Of a stretch of 53,724 nt of DNA, positions 35,947 to 45,773 are shown piece by piece; position 1 is the stretch's first letter, and every line of letters begins with the position of its first letter. This stretch comes from Cypionkella sp. (lineage in GTDB: Bacteria > Pseudomonadota > Alphaproteobacteria > Rhodobacterales > Rhodobacteraceae), in the NCBI GenBank assembly GCA_025458525.1, contig JALOSF010000006.1, forward strand, positions 1 to 53,724. The letters run 5' to 3'. The position numbers and the translations under genes are program-made. The notes below the pieces were generated by a model. The model was not told where the DNA came from. It searched no databases and was given only the letters and a program-made list of their open reading frames with translations.

Positions 35947-36825
35947 ATGAGCTTTGGCCCGTTTCTTCTGCTTGCGGTGCTGGAAGGCACAGTCATGGCA
36001 GCGGTGCTTGCCCTGACCTCTGTCGGCCTGTCCCTGGTGTTCGGCGTGATGCGCGTGGTGAACGTGGCGCATGGCGAATTCTACATGCTGGGTGCCATTC
36101 TGGCATGGTTCGTGACCTATTATCTGCCTTTTCCTCCGGCGCTTGCATGGGTGGCGGCCCTGATCATCGCGCCCTTGGTCGTTGCGGCCATTGCCGCGCT
36201 TGCGGATACCTTCGTGCTCAAGCGGTTGAACTACGCGCCCGAGGCGACGATCGTCGCGACCATCGGCTTGCTTTACATGGTGCAGCAGGCGGCGCTGACG
36301 ATCTACGGGCCCGATGCCCGCCCAGTAGCTGCGCCGTTTGAATGGCGCATCCAGCTGCCATGGTTTGGCTATTCCGGTTACAAACTGTTCGTGGTGGGCG
36401 CGGCCGGTGTGATCCTTGCCGCCGTCTGGCTGTTCATGACGCGCAGCACCGCCGGGCTGGTGATGCGTGCCACCCAGATCGACCGCGACACGGCGCAATG
36501 CTTTGGCATCAACGTGGATAGGGTCTATGCCGGCACTTTTGCCCTTGGTGCCGCCCTGGCCGCCGCGGCCGCCGTGCTGATCGTGCCCATCCAGCAGGCG
36601 CATTACCTGATGGGACATGACCCGCTTTTGCTGTCGTTCATCGTTGTGATCATCGGCGGTCTCGGCTCCATTCGGGGCACCTTGGTCGCGGCGCTGGTCA
36701 TCGGGCTGTCGGATGGCATCATCAGCATGTTCTTTTCACCGACCCTGGCCAAGATCATTGCCACCCTGCTTGTCGCTCTGGTGCTTGTGTTCCGGCCTCA
36801 GGGTCTGTTCGGAGCACGGGCATGA
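35947..36825 (+). CDS. ABC importer permease, LivH type
   Basis: A 292-residue inner-membrane permease with about 8 segments. The start (LLAVLEGTVMAAVLALTSVG, then FGVMRVVNVAHGEFYMLGA) and the cytoplasmic loop MRATQIDRDTAQCFGIN are typical of LivH. It forms a dimer with the LivM-type protein, whose ATG overlaps its stop (ATGA). The 74-bp gap before it contains no terminator. Confidence 0.93.
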   Translation: MSFGPFLLLAVLEGTVMAAVLALTSVGLSLVFGVMRVVNVAHGEFYMLGAILAWFVTYYLPFPPALAWVAALIIAPLVVAAIAALADTFVLKRLNYAPEATIVATIGLLYMVQQAALTIYGPDARPVAAPFEWRIQLPWFGYSGYKLFVVGAAGVILAAVWLFMTRSTAGLVMRATQIDRDTAQCFGINVDRVYAGTFALGAALAAAAAVLIVPIQQAHYLMGHDPLLLSFIVVIIGGLGSIRGTLVAALVIGLSDGIISMFFSPTLAKIIATLLVALVLVFRPQGLFGARA

Positions 36826-37766
36826 CCGAGAGTGTCAAGGTCTGGTCCTTGCATCTGGGCGTGCTGGCGCTTGTGTTCGCGGCGCAATATGTGCTGCCCC
36901 CGTATCATGCGACCAATCTGGCGCGCATCATGGTGCTCGCGGTCTTTGCCATGGGCTACAACATCGCCTTTGGCTACACCGGGCTTTTGTCGCTTGGCCA
37001 CGCGCTGTTCTTTGCGGCGGGGTTCTATGGCATGGGGCTGCCGATCGGTCTGCTCGATTGGGCGCCAGTCCCGGCGCTGATCCTCGGGTTGATCGCGGGC
37101 GGGGTCTTGGCCGGTCTGGTCGGCGTTCTGGCCCTGCGCACGGCGGGCGTCAGCTTCATGATCGTCACGCTGATGTTCGCGCAAGCCGGGTATCTGACCC
37201 TGCTTTACCTCAACACCTGGACCGGCGGAGACGAGGGCTTCGTGGTCGATCGTGCGGCGCGGGTGATCGCGGGCAATGACCTGTCGCTGGACGGGACGCG
37301 CTTTGTTGCCGCCTTTGGTCTGTTCGCGGCCGCGATGGTCGGATGCCTTTGGCTGGTGCGCTCGCCCTTTGGTCGGGTCATGGTTGCCATGCGCGAAAAT
37401 GAGGAACGCAGCCGGATGCTTGGCTACGATCCGTTTCGGATAAAGCTGATCGCGCTGGTTTTGTCGGGCATCTATGCCGGAGCGGCCGGGGCGGCTTATG
37501 GCTTGCTGTTCGGCTATGTCGGAGCCAGTTTCGCAACCATCCAGTATTCGATCCTGCCGATGCTTTACGTGCTTCTGGGCGGGGCCGGAACGGTGCTTGG
37601 GCCGTTTCTTGGCGCGGTGCTGATGTTCTATCTTGTCGATATCACAAGCGGTTACACCGATGCCTATCTGTTCGTGGTCGGCGCCGCCCTTGTCGGGCTT
37701 GTGCTTTTTGCACCCAGAGGCATCCTTGGCAACCTGCGCGAAAGGTTTGCCCCATGGCTGCCGTGA
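36822..37766 (+). CDS. ABC importer permease, LivM type
   Basis: A 314-residue permease. FAMGYNIAFGYTGLLSLGHAL and the coupling loop MRENEERSRMLGYDPFRIK are the LivM hallmarks. It pairs with the LivH-type subunit. Its end overlaps the start of the LivG-type ATPase by 13 bp. Confidence 0.93.
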   Translation: MTESVKVWSLHLGVLALVFAAQYVLPPYHATNLARIMVLAVFAMGYNIAFGYTGLLSLGHALFFAAGFYGMGLPIGLLDWAPVPALILGLIAGGVLAGLVGVLALRTAGVSFMIVTLMFAQAGYLTLLYLNTWTGGDEGFVVDRAARVIAGNDLSLDGTRFVAAFGLFAAAMVGCLWLVRSPFGRVMVAMRENEERSRMLGYDPFRIKLIALVLSGIYAGAAGAAYGLLFGYVGASFATIQYSILPMLYVLLGGAGTVLGPFLGAVLMFYLVDITSGYTDAYLFVVGAALVGLVLFAPRGILGNLRERFAPWLP

Positions 37767-38473
37767 TCGAAGCACAGGGCCTGACGCGGCACTTTGGCGG
37801 GTTGCGGGCCGTGGATGGCGTGGATTTTCGGCTCGAACAAGGCGAAATTCATGGGTTGATCGGACCGAACGGCGCCGGCAAGACCACATTTGTCAGCCTT
37901 TTGTCCGGGCGGACAACGGCGCAATCGGGGCGCATCCTTCTGAACGGAGAGGACATCACCCATCTGCCAGCCTACACCCGGGTGCGCAGGGGCATCGCCT
38001 ATACGTTTCAGATCACCTCGGTCTATCCGCGGCTGACGGTGTTCGACAACATTGCCCTTGCCGCGCAAAGTCGGGGTGCCGCGGATCTTGCCCCCCGCGT
38101 GCGCGCGGTTCTGCACCGCGTCGGGCTAGATCAGGACGAGCGCACGCTTGCCGGCGCGCTGTCCTATGGTCATCAGCGGCTGCTGGAACTGGGCATGGGC
38201 CTTGCGCTTGAACCCTTGGTTCTGATCCTGGATGAACCCACCCAAGGTCTGGCCGCAGGAGAGATCGCGGGCTTTTCTGCCCTGATCCGAAGTCTGGTGC
38301 CCAAGATGACGATCCTGTTGATCGAGCACAACATGGATGTGGTGATGGAGCTGGCTGACAGGATCACCGTCCTTGCCGCCGGTCAGGTTCTGGCCGTCGG
38401 CACAAGCGATGAAATCCGCCGGAACAGAGCCGTTCAGGATGCCTATCTGGGGGTCGATCATGCTGTGGGTTGA
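37754..38473 (+). CDS. ABC importer ATPase, LivG type
   Basis: A 239-residue ATPase. It has Walker A GPNGAGKTT, signature LSYGHQRLLELGMGLAL, Walker B LILDEPTQGL and the switch His in IEHNMDVV. The atypical signature (SYGHQ instead of SGGQQ) is normal for LivG. It works with the LivF-type ATPase, whose start lies 14 bp inside its end. Confidence 0.93.
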   Translation: MAAVIEAQGLTRHFGGLRAVDGVDFRLEQGEIHGLIGPNGAGKTTFVSLLSGRTTAQSGRILLNGEDITHLPAYTRVRRGIAYTFQITSVYPRLTVFDNIALAAQSRGAADLAPRVRAVLHRVGLDQDERTLAGALSYGHQRLLELGMGLALEPLVLILDEPTQGLAAGEIAGFSALIRSLVPKMTILLIEHNMDVVMELADRITVLAAGQVLAVGTSDEIRRNRAVQDAYLGVDHAVG

Positions 38474-39155
38474 GGGCGTGACGGCAGGATATGGCAATGG
38501 CGTTGTCCTGCGCGATCTGTCGTTCAAGGCGGCCAAAGGCCAAGTGACCTGCATCATGGGGCGCAACGGAGCAGGCAAATCGACCCTGATGAAGGCCATC
38601 ATGGGGCTGGTGCCGGTGCAGTCTGGCCGGATCCTTCTGTCGGGCACGGTCCTGAGCGACTTGCCCGCACATCAGGTGCCGGGCCAGGGTATCGCCTATG
38701 TTCCGCAAGGACGGCGGTTGTTTGGCGGCTTGACGGTCGCGGAAAACATCGAGATCGGGCTGTTGGCGCGCAAGCGGGGCACGCGCACCCGTGATTTCGT
38801 GCTCGACCTGTTCCCGCGGCTTGGCAACCGGCTGGATCAGATCGCCAGCACGCTTTCGGGCGGCGAACAGCAGATGTTGGCGATTGCCCGCGCGCTGTGC
38901 ATCGAACCGGAAGTGCTTTTGCTTGACGAGCCGACCGAAGGTTTGCAGCCCTCGATGATCACCGCGATCCGCGACACCGTCCTAAAACTGCGGGAAACGG
39001 GGCTGGCCACGGTTCTGGTCGAACAACGGGTCGATGCGGTGCTGCGCATGGCGGACCGTGTCGCCTTCATGGAACAGGGGCAGATCAAGGCGGATGTGCC
39101 GGTGGCGCAGGTGCAGGCTGACTCGGCTCTGTTCAAGCAGTTTGTGGGGGTCTGA
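38460..39155 (+). CDS. ABC importer ATPase, LivF type
   Basis: A 231-residue ATPase. It has Walker A GRNGAGKST, signature LSGGEQQMLAIARAL, Walker B LLLDEPTEGLQPS and the switch His position occupied by Gln (LVEQRVDAVL), as often in LivF. I chose ATG 38460 (MLWVEGVTAGYGN), overlapping the LivG end by 14 bp; the frame is open further upstream. The stop and the hyuA start share a base (TGATG). Confidence 0.92.
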   Translation: MLWVEGVTAGYGNGVVLRDLSFKAAKGQVTCIMGRNGAGKSTLMKAIMGLVPVQSGRILLSGTVLSDLPAHQVPGQGIAYVPQGRRLFGGLTVAENIEIGLLARKRGTRTRDFVLDLFPRLGNRLDQIASTLSGGEQQMLAIARALCIEPEVLLLDEPTEGLQPSMITAIRDTVLKLRETGLATVLVEQRVDAVLRMADRVAFMEQGQIKADVPVAQVQADSALFKQFVGV

Positions 39156-41176
39156 TGGCAGGGCTGGTGGCAGGGGTGGATGTGGGCGGGACGTTCACGG
39201 ATCTGATCATTGCCGATCCGGCGACCCGTCGGGTGCAGCTTGCCAAGGTGCCGACGACCCTGCCCAATCAGGCGCAGGGCGTCCTGACCGCTTTCGAGGC
39301 CACGGGCGCCGATCTCTCCCGGATCGACCTGATCGTGCATGGCACGACCACCACGACAAATGCGGTGCTGGAACGACGCCTGTCGCGGACCGGGCTTATC
39401 ACCACAGCAGGCTTTCGCGACGTGCTGGAACTGGGCCGCCGCACGCGACCCAAGGCTTATGGGATGGATGGGCGCTTTGTGCCGATCATCCCGCGCGATC
39501 TGCGCCTTGAGGTCGCAGAGCGGCTTGACGCGCAGGGAAATGTCCTGACGCCGCTGGACGAGAGTGCCGTCGAAAAAGCGGCTCTACGCCTGCTGGATCT
39601 GGGGTGCGAGAGCTTGGTGATCCACTTTCTGCACGCCTATGCCAACCCCGACCACGAGAAGCGTGCCGCCGATATCGCCGCGCGGGTCTGGCCCAATCGG
39701 CATATCACCATGGGCCATGCGCTTTTGTCGGAAAGCCGCGAATACGAACGCGGCGTGACGGCGGCGGTCAATGCGTCGGTTCAGCCGCTGCTTGAACGCT
39801 ATGTCGCAAGCCTTGCGGCAGAGCTTCGCCAGCGGGGCTATCGCAATGACCTGCTGGTCATGAACGGCAATGGTGGCATGGTTTCTGCGTCAACAGTGTC
39901 GAAAGAAGCGGTCAAGACCGTGATGTCCGGCCCGGCATCCGGGGTCATGGCTGCGCTGGCGACAGGGCGACGGGCGGGCTTTGCCGACCTGTTGACCTAT
40001 GACATGGGCGGCACCTCGACCGATGTGACCATGATCCGCAATGGCCGCGCCCCGGTATCGAATGAAATCGAGATCGAATACGCGATGCCGATCCATGTTC
40101 CGATGGTCGATGTGCGCACGATCGGGGCCGGTGGCGGATCGATCGCGCGGATCGACGGGGGCGGAAGCCTGCGCGTCGGCCCCGAAAGCGCCGGATCGAT
40201 GCCCGGCCCGATCTGTTACGGACGCGGTGGCACGCAAGTGACGCTTTCGGATGCCAACCTTATTCTGGGGCGTTTGCCCGCTGCACGGTTCGGCCAGGCC
40301 GCCGATGCCGCCCGGGTGGCGATGATGGACCAGATCGCAACACCCCTTGGCCTGTCCGTCGAACGCGCGGCAGAGGCGGTGGTGCGCCTTGCCAACACCC
40401 ATATGGCCGGGGCGATCCGGATGGTCTCGATCTCGCTTGGGGCCGATCCGCGTGATTTTGCGCTGTTTGCCTTTGGCGGCGCGGGCCCCTTGCATGCCAC
40501 GGCCTTGGCGCGCGAACTGGCCGTGCCGCGCGTTCTGGTCCCGGCGCGCCCGGGGATCACCAATGCCTTGGGCTGTGTCGTGGCGGACCTGCGGCAAGAT
40601 TACGTGCGCACGCTCAATCGCCCGCTCGACACGGTGGACATGGCGCAGGTGCATGCGATCTTTGCCGCGCAAGAGGCCCAGGGCCGCGATCTTGTGACCG
40701 GCGAAGGGATCGCCCTGACCGATGTTCGTGTCGAATTTTCCGCCGATATGCAATTCGTGGGTCAGACGCATCTTCTGCGCGTCGCCTTGTCCGACGGGCA
40801 ACCGACGCGGGGCGATCTGCAACATGCGTTCGAGGCGGCATATCTGAAGCGGTTCAAGGTCGCGTTGCCCACCATCAAGGCCAATCTGGTCAATCTGAAC
40901 GTATCGGTCATCGGTCTGCGGCCCGCGCTTGACCTGTCGGCGCTGATCGACAGCGGCGGCAGACAGGCAAGCGCCGCGCCGACCGGGCGGCGCGCGGTCT
41001 GGTTTGGCGCCTGGATCGATACGCCGGTGTATTGGCGCGATCACCTGCCGCTGAACCTTCGGCTGGTCGGCCCGGCGATCATCGAACAGATGGACACGAC
41101 CATCCTTGTCGAACCGGGCTGTATCGTCACGTCCGATGCGGATGGAAACCTTCTGATCGAGGTGCCGCATGACTGA
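39155..41176 (+). CDS. hyuA: Hydantoinase/oxoprolinase subunit A (ATP-dependent)
   Basis: A 673-residue HyuA protein. The actin-like ATPase motifs are visible: VAGVDVGGTFTDLIIAD at the N-terminus and YDMGGTSTDVTMI near residue 285, plus the HGTTTTTNAVLER segment. With HyuB it hydrolyses cyclic amides (5-oxoproline, hydantoins, N-methylhydantoin) using ATP. In this operon it could open the lactam ring produced by the reductase-like enzyme. It overlaps livF by one base and hyuB by 8 bp. Confidence 0.92.
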   Translation: MAGLVAGVDVGGTFTDLIIADPATRRVQLAKVPTTLPNQAQGVLTAFEATGADLSRIDLIVHGTTTTTNAVLERRLSRTGLITTAGFRDVLELGRRTRPKAYGMDGRFVPIIPRDLRLEVAERLDAQGNVLTPLDESAVEKAALRLLDLGCESLVIHFLHAYANPDHEKRAADIAARVWPNRHITMGHALLSESREYERGVTAAVNASVQPLLERYVASLAAELRQRGYRNDLLVMNGNGGMVSASTVSKEAVKTVMSGPASGVMAALATGRRAGFADLLTYDMGGTSTDVTMIRNGRAPVSNEIEIEYAMPIHVPMVDVRTIGAGGGSIARIDGGGSLRVGPESAGSMPGPICYGRGGTQVTLSDANLILGRLPAARFGQAADAARVAMMDQIATPLGLSVERAAEAVVRLANTHMAGAIRMVSISLGADPRDFALFAFGGAGPLHATALARELAVPRVLVPARPGITNALGCVVADLRQDYVRTLNRPLDTVDMAQVHAIFAAQEAQGRDLVTGEGIALTDVRVEFSADMQFVGQTHLLRVALSDGQPTRGDLQHAFEAAYLKRFKVALPTIKANLVNLNVSVIGLRPALDLSALIDSGGRQASAAPTGRRAVWFGAWIDTPVYWRDHLPLNLRLVGPAIIEQMDTTILVEPGCIVTSDADGNLLIEVPHD

Positions 41177-42851
41177 CCCCATCACCCTTGCCGTGATCCA
41201 GGCTGGATTGCAGCAGGTCTGCGACGAGATGGACCTGACCTTCAGCCGCGCAGCCTTTTCGCCCGTGATTGCCGAGGCGGATGACCGCTCGGACGGGATC
41301 TACAGCGCCGAAGATGGAAGCCTGATCGCCCAAGGGTCAAAAGGTCTGCCGGTTTTTGTGGGCGTGATGCAGTTTTCAACGCAAAGCCTGATCGGGCGGA
41401 TCAGGGACGGCGTCACCGCCCCGCCCGAACCCGGCGACATCTACATCGTGAACGATCCCTATCTGGGCGGCACGCATCTGATGGATGTGCGCTTTGCGAT
41501 GCCGGTCTGGCGCGCGGGGCAGATCTATTGCTGGCTGTCGAACACCGGGCATTGGCCCGATACCGGCGGCGCTGTGCCCGGAGGGTTCAGCGCAAGCGCG
41601 ATCAGCGCCGAGCAGGAGGGGCTGCGGCTGCCGCCGGTCAAACTGTTCAAAAAGGGCGTGCTAGACACGGAAATCTGGCAGATCATCTGTTCGAACATCC
41701 GCGTGTCGGATCAGCGCATCGGGGATGTGCAGGCCCAGGCGGGGGCCTTGCGGGTTGGGGCAGAGCGGCTGACGCAGCTGCTTGACCGATATGGCGATGC
41801 GATGGTGACACAAGCGATCGCCGATATGCGCCAACGGGCGACCCAACAGATGCGCAAGATGATCGAGACGATTCCCGAAGGCCGATTTGTCGCCACGGCG
41901 ATCATCGATTCAGACGGCGTGGTCCATCAGCCGCTTCTGATCCAGTTGGCTGTTTCAAAGACCGCGCAAGACCTTGTCTTTGACTTCTCGGGAAGTTCTC
42001 GACCGTGTTTGGGGCCGATGAACTCGGTCCGCGCCACGACCATCTCGTCGGTCTATCTTGCCATGCGCCACATTTTTCCCGATGTGCCGATCAGTGCCGG
42101 CGCGTTCGAGCCGTTGAAAGTTACCGGGATCGAGGGCACGTTTCTGGATGCGCACTATCCACGCCCCGTTTCGGGCTGCGCCGCCGAGGTCAGCCAGCGG
42201 ATCGCCGAGGCGGTCTTTGCGGCCTTGGTGCAGGCTATCCCGGCCCGTGTCACTGCGGCACCGGCGGGGACGAGCGGTAACTTCTGCCTTGGCGGCTATG
42301 ACCCGGCAACGGGGCAGAATTACGTGATGTATCAGATATCAGGCGGCGGTTACGGCGGAAATGCCGATCACGATGGGCTGTCGAACGGCTGCTCGACCAT
42401 CGGCATTTCAAAGGCACCGCCGGTCGAGATCATGGAGCAGAAGTTTCCGGTTCTCTATCGCCGTTATGCCCTGCACGAAGGCAGCGGCGGCGCAGGGGCG
42501 CATCGGGGCGGTTTTGGCCTTGATTACGAGATCGAACTGCTGCGCGGCGAGGCGCAGGCGAGTTTCGTGATGGACCATGGCCTGACGGGTCCACTGGGTG
42601 CGCAGGGCGGCCTGAATGGCGCGCTCAACCGGGTAGAGGTGCGCCGCGGGGGCGAGGTTCACGTGCCGCCGCATCTGTCAAAGGCACAAGACATCTTGCT
42701 TTATCCCGGCGACAGCGTGCGGGTGCGCACACCGGGCGGCGGCGGTTATGGCGCACCAGGCGACCGCGACCCCGCCTTGGTGGCCGAAGATGTAAGGCTT
42801 GGCCGATACAGCGCCGAGGACGCAGGCAAATGGTGGAATTGGCAGGGTTAG
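41169..42851 (+). CDS. hyuB: Hydantoinase/oxoprolinase subunit B
   Basis: A 560-residue HyuB protein, normal length. EADDRSDGIYSAEDGSLIAQ, NDPYLGGTHLMDV and the closing RVRTPGGGGYGAP are family hallmarks. It supplies the hydrolase site to the HyuA ATPase. It is the last gene of the operon: its stop overlaps that of the convergent nagA (TTAG, 42848-42851), leaving no space for a separate terminator. Confidence 0.92.
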   Translation: MTDPITLAVIQAGLQQVCDEMDLTFSRAAFSPVIAEADDRSDGIYSAEDGSLIAQGSKGLPVFVGVMQFSTQSLIGRIRDGVTAPPEPGDIYIVNDPYLGGTHLMDVRFAMPVWRAGQIYCWLSNTGHWPDTGGAVPGGFSASAISAEQEGLRLPPVKLFKKGVLDTEIWQIICSNIRVSDQRIGDVQAQAGALRVGAERLTQLLDRYGDAMVTQAIADMRQRATQQMRKMIETIPEGRFVATAIIDSDGVVHQPLLIQLAVSKTAQDLVFDFSGSSRPCLGPMNSVRATTISSVYLAMRHIFPDVPISAGAFEPLKVTGIEGTFLDAHYPRPVSGCAAEVSQRIAEAVFAALVQAIPARVTAAPAGTSGNFCLGGYDPATGQNYVMYQISGGGYGGNADHDGLSNGCSTIGISKAPPVEIMEQKFPVLYRRYALHEGSGGAGAHRGGFGLDYEIELLRGEAQASFVMDHGLTGPLGAQGGLNGALNRVEVRRGGEVHVPPHLSKAQDILLYPGDSVRVRTPGGGGYGAPGDRDPALVAEDVRLGRYSAEDAGKWWNWQG

Positions 42852-43975
42852 AGCCGTTTTTGACCCGATTGCCAGACCGCCCGCAGACCAAAATCATCGC
42901 CAAGGTGAACGATGTCTGCCCGCGCACCCGGCGACAGCACACCCAGATCCTGTCGCCCGATCACCTGCGCGGGGATGTGGGTGGCCATCGCAAGCGCGCG
43001 CTCGGGCGCGATCCCGATCCTGCGCACCACATTGGCGATGGCCTGCGGCAGCGTCAGATCAGCCCCGGCCAAAGTGCCATCCGCAAGCGTCAGGCGCCCG
43101 TCGCGGCGCAGGATCTGCCGCCCGCCAAGCCGGAACTCCGTCTGATCGGTGCCCGCCGCCGCCATGCAATCCGACACCAGAAACAAGCCGTCCTGTCGGA
43201 CCGACAGGGCAATCCGCAACATCGCAGGCGCGACATGGATCAGATCCGCGATCAGCCCGGCCGCGATGTCATGGGTCAGCACAGCGCCCACAAGACCGGG
43301 TTCGCGGTTGCCCATCTGGCTCATGGCGTTGAACAGATGCGTCGCACAGCAGGCGCCCGCGGCGATGGCGGCCGTTGCCTCCTCATGCGTGCAGTCGCTG
43401 TGGCCAAGGCTCACGATCACTCCGGCCTCGGTCAGGGCGCGGATCTGATCGGGGCGCACGGCGGCCGGGGCAAGCGTGACCATCAGCCGCGGCAGGCGCT
43501 GTGACGCCGCGATCAGAAGGTCAAGATCGACCTCCGTCATCTCTCGGATCAGCGCCGGGTCATGGGCGCCCTTGCGACGTTTGTCCAGATGCGGCCCCTC
43601 AAGATGCAGGCCAAGGCATCCCGGCGCATCTGCCGCGGCAATGGCGGCCTCGATCACCGCCTTGGTGGCCTGCGGCGTGTCCGTGATCAGGGTCGGCAAC
43701 ACGCCGGTGGTGCCAAGACGCAGATGGGCGGCACAGATGGCGCGCAACACGCCCGCGTCGCTTTGCCCATCCACCATCAAACCGCCGCCGCCGTTGACCT
43801 GAAGGTCGATCAACCCCGGCGCCAGAATGCCGCCGTGCACTGTGATGACGGCGGCCCGTTCCGGCACCGAAGCGGTCAGGCCGACCACATGAGGACCGTC
43901 GATGACCAGCACCGCGCCATCTTGCAGCGCGTGGCCGTCAAACACCCGTGCACCGACGAAAGCGGTCTGCATCAC
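42848..43975 (-). CDS. nagA: N-acetylglucosamine-6-phosphate deacetylase
   Basis: A 375-residue amidohydrolase. PGLIDLQVNGGGG, the metal Glu in HLEGPHLDKRRKG, His in SLGHSDC and ATHLFNAMS, and the catalytic Asp in LVSDCMAAAG are all present. It removes acetate from GlcNAc-6-phosphate to give glucosamine-6-phosphate. It is the last gene of nagK-gntR-SIS-nagA and its start overlaps the SIS stop (ATGA). Confidence 0.93.
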   Translation of the reverse strand: MMQTAFVGARVFDGHALQDGAVLVIDGPHVVGLTASVPERAAVITVHGGILAPGLIDLQVNGGGGLMVDGQSDAGVLRAICAAHLRLGTTGVLPTLITDTPQATKAVIEAAIAAADAPGCLGLHLEGPHLDKRRKGAHDPALIREMTEVDLDLLIAASQRLPRLMVTLAPAAVRPDQIRALTEAGVIVSLGHSDCTHEEATAAIAAGACCATHLFNAMSQMGNREPGLVGAVLTHDIAAGLIADLIHVAPAMLRIALSVRQDGLFLVSDCMAAAGTDQTEFRLGGRQILRRDGRLTLADGTLAGADLTLPQAIANVVRRIGIAPERALAMATHIPAQVIGRQDLGVLSPGARADIVHLGDDFGLRAVWQSGQKRL

Positions 43976-44997
43976 ACCGTCTCCGTCACCTTGCGCAGAT
44001 GCGGTGGCGTGTCGGGATCGAAACCGCGCCGGCGGGCAAGCTCCTCGACAAAGCGGTAGAAACTCGTCGCAAGGACCAAAGGTGCGACAAGCGGATGCAG
44101 ACCCGGCACCGACGGCAGTTCGGTTCCACCCTTGACCGGCGCGCCCGTCAGAAACACGTCGGCGCCTTGTGCGGCCAAACGCTCTGCCGTTGCGATGACA
44201 TGGGGCAAGGCCGCGTCGTCAACGCCCAAGGCAAGCACCGGGAACTGCGACTGCACGATGGCTGCGGGGCCGTGCAGAACCTCGGCCGCGGAATAGGATT
44301 CGGCATGAAGTCCACAGGTCTCCTTGAGTTTCAGCGCCGATTCATTGGCAATCGCAAATGCCGGACCGCGACCCAGAACATAAGCGGACCCGGCGCGTGC
44401 CAGGCGTGCGGCAAGCGGCGACCAATCAAGCCGCAGCGCCTGTTCCAGCGCATCGGGCAAATCGGCGATGGCTTGGCGCAGCGCGTCATCTTCTTGCCAT
44501 TCGGCAACCAGCGCCAGCCCGGCCAGCACCGAAACGACAAAGGTCTTGGTCGCGGCCACGCTTTGTTCAACGCCAGCCCGCAGGCCAAGGCAATGGTTGG
44601 CGGCCAGCCCCATCGGGCTATTTTCGAAATTGGTGATCGCCACCGAAAGCGCGCCCCCTGCCCGTCCGGCGCGCATCATTTCCACGATGTCGGGGCTTTG
44701 GCCAGATTGTGAAATGCCAACACAGACCGCGCCCGCCAGCCGAAGCGGTCTGCCATAGATCGAGGCGACCGAGGGTCCGACAGAGGCCACAGGAATCCCG
44801 GCCAGAAGTTCGGCGGCATATTTCAGATAGGTCGCCGCGTGATCGGAGGAGCCGCGCGCCACCGTGACGATCAGACCGGGGTTCAGTCGCCGCATCGCTG
44901 CCGCGGCTTGGGCCACCTCGGGTCCGGTTTCCACAAGAAACCGGGCGACGGCACCCGGAATCTCGGCCACTTCACGCGCCATATGGGTTTGAGTCAT
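43972..44997 (-). CDS. SIS-domain sugar isomerase/deaminase (NagB-II/AgaS-like)
   Basis: A 341-residue protein with two SIS domains (VTVARGSSDHAATYLKYAAE; AYVLGRGPAFAIANESALKL) and the GlmS-like C-terminus, but no glutaminase domain. It resembles deaminating isomerases that convert glucosamine-6-phosphate to fructose-6-phosphate and ammonia in bacteria lacking NagB, which fits its place between gntR and nagA. ATGA overlaps link it to both neighbours. Confidence 0.88.
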   Translation of the reverse strand: MTQTHMAREVAEIPGAVARFLVETGPEVAQAAAAMRRLNPGLIVTVARGSSDHAATYLKYAAELLAGIPVASVGPSVASIYGRPLRLAGAVCVGISQSGQSPDIVEMMRAGRAGGALSVAITNFENSPMGLAANHCLGLRAGVEQSVAATKTFVVSVLAGLALVAEWQEDDALRQAIADLPDALEQALRLDWSPLAARLARAGSAYVLGRGPAFAIANESALKLKETCGLHAESYSAAEVLHGPAAIVQSQFPVLALGVDDAALPHVIATAERLAAQGADVFLTGAPVKGGTELPSVPGLHPLVAPLVLATSFYRFVEELARRRGFDPDTPPHLRKVTETV

Positions 44998-45773
44998 CGT
45001 GTTGTCCTTTCCAAAGCGCCGCTCTGGGGCGACAAGGTAAGTTCCACAGCAAAATCATAGGCATCGCCGCGGTAGAGTGAGCGGGTGAATTCCACCACCC
45101 GGCCCGAGGGAAGATAACCGATCCGCTCGATGCGCAAGCCAGCGGCACCAACCGGCACGCCCAGCAGATCCGCATCGCGCGCGCCAAGATTTGCGGCCGA
45201 AATGCGCTGCACAGCCCGCACGGGCCGCAACCCGCGCTGTTCCAGCAGCGCGTAAAGACTGGCCTCCACACTCATCGGATCGGGCAAGGAAGCGGCCGAC
45301 AGCGAGGCGCGCTCGATCGCAAGCGGCACATCATCGGACCGGCGCACCCGTTCAAGCCGGGCCACACGGTCGCCCAGTCCAAGGCCAAGCGCCATCACCT
45401 CCTCGGGCGAGGGCGTCGTGACCTGCCGCGACAACCAGACCGATTCCACCGACTTGCCCCGACGGGCCATGTCCTCGGTAAAGGATGTCAGCAGCGACAG
45501 TGCCTGTTCAAGCCGTTCGATCTTTGGCGCGACAAAGGTGCCAGAGCCACGGCGCTGCACCAACTGGCCGCTGGCCACAAGGGCCTGCACCGCCTTGCGC
45601 ACGGTCACGCGCGACAATCCGGTCATGCTGGCCATGTCACGCTCTGCGGGCAGACTGTCGCCAGCCACGAGCCGACCGGAGCTTATTGCCTCGGCCAGCC
45701 GCTTTTGCAGTTGCAGATACAAAGGGCCAGACCCTGACTCGTCAAATCCGACAGGCGAGAAAATGGCGTCCAT
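44994..45773 (-). CDS. GntR-family (HutC/UTRA) regulator of amino-sugar genes
   Basis: A 259-residue regulator. The winged helix (LYLQLQKRLAEAISSGRLVAG then LSRVTVRKAVQALVASGQLV) is followed by a UTRA effector domain ending RVVEFTRSLYRGDAYDFAVE. NagR/DasR relatives sense GlcN-6-P or GlcNAc-6-P. ATG 45773 overlaps the kinase stop (TGATG); a longer frame running through the kinase antisense region is not coding. It probably binds the paired operators at 46642-46658 and 46731-46747. Confidence 0.9.
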   Translation of the reverse strand: MDAIFSPVGFDESGSGPLYLQLQKRLAEAISSGRLVAGDSLPAERDMASMTGLSRVTVRKAVQALVASGQLVQRRGSGTFVAPKIERLEQALSLLTSFTEDMARRGKSVESVWLSRQVTTPSPEEVMALGLGLGDRVARLERVRRSDDVPLAIERASLSAASLPDPMSVEASLYALLEQRGLRPVRAVQRISAANLGARDADLLGVPVGAAGLRIERIGYLPSGRVVEFTRSLYRGDAYDFAVELTLSPQSGALERTTR

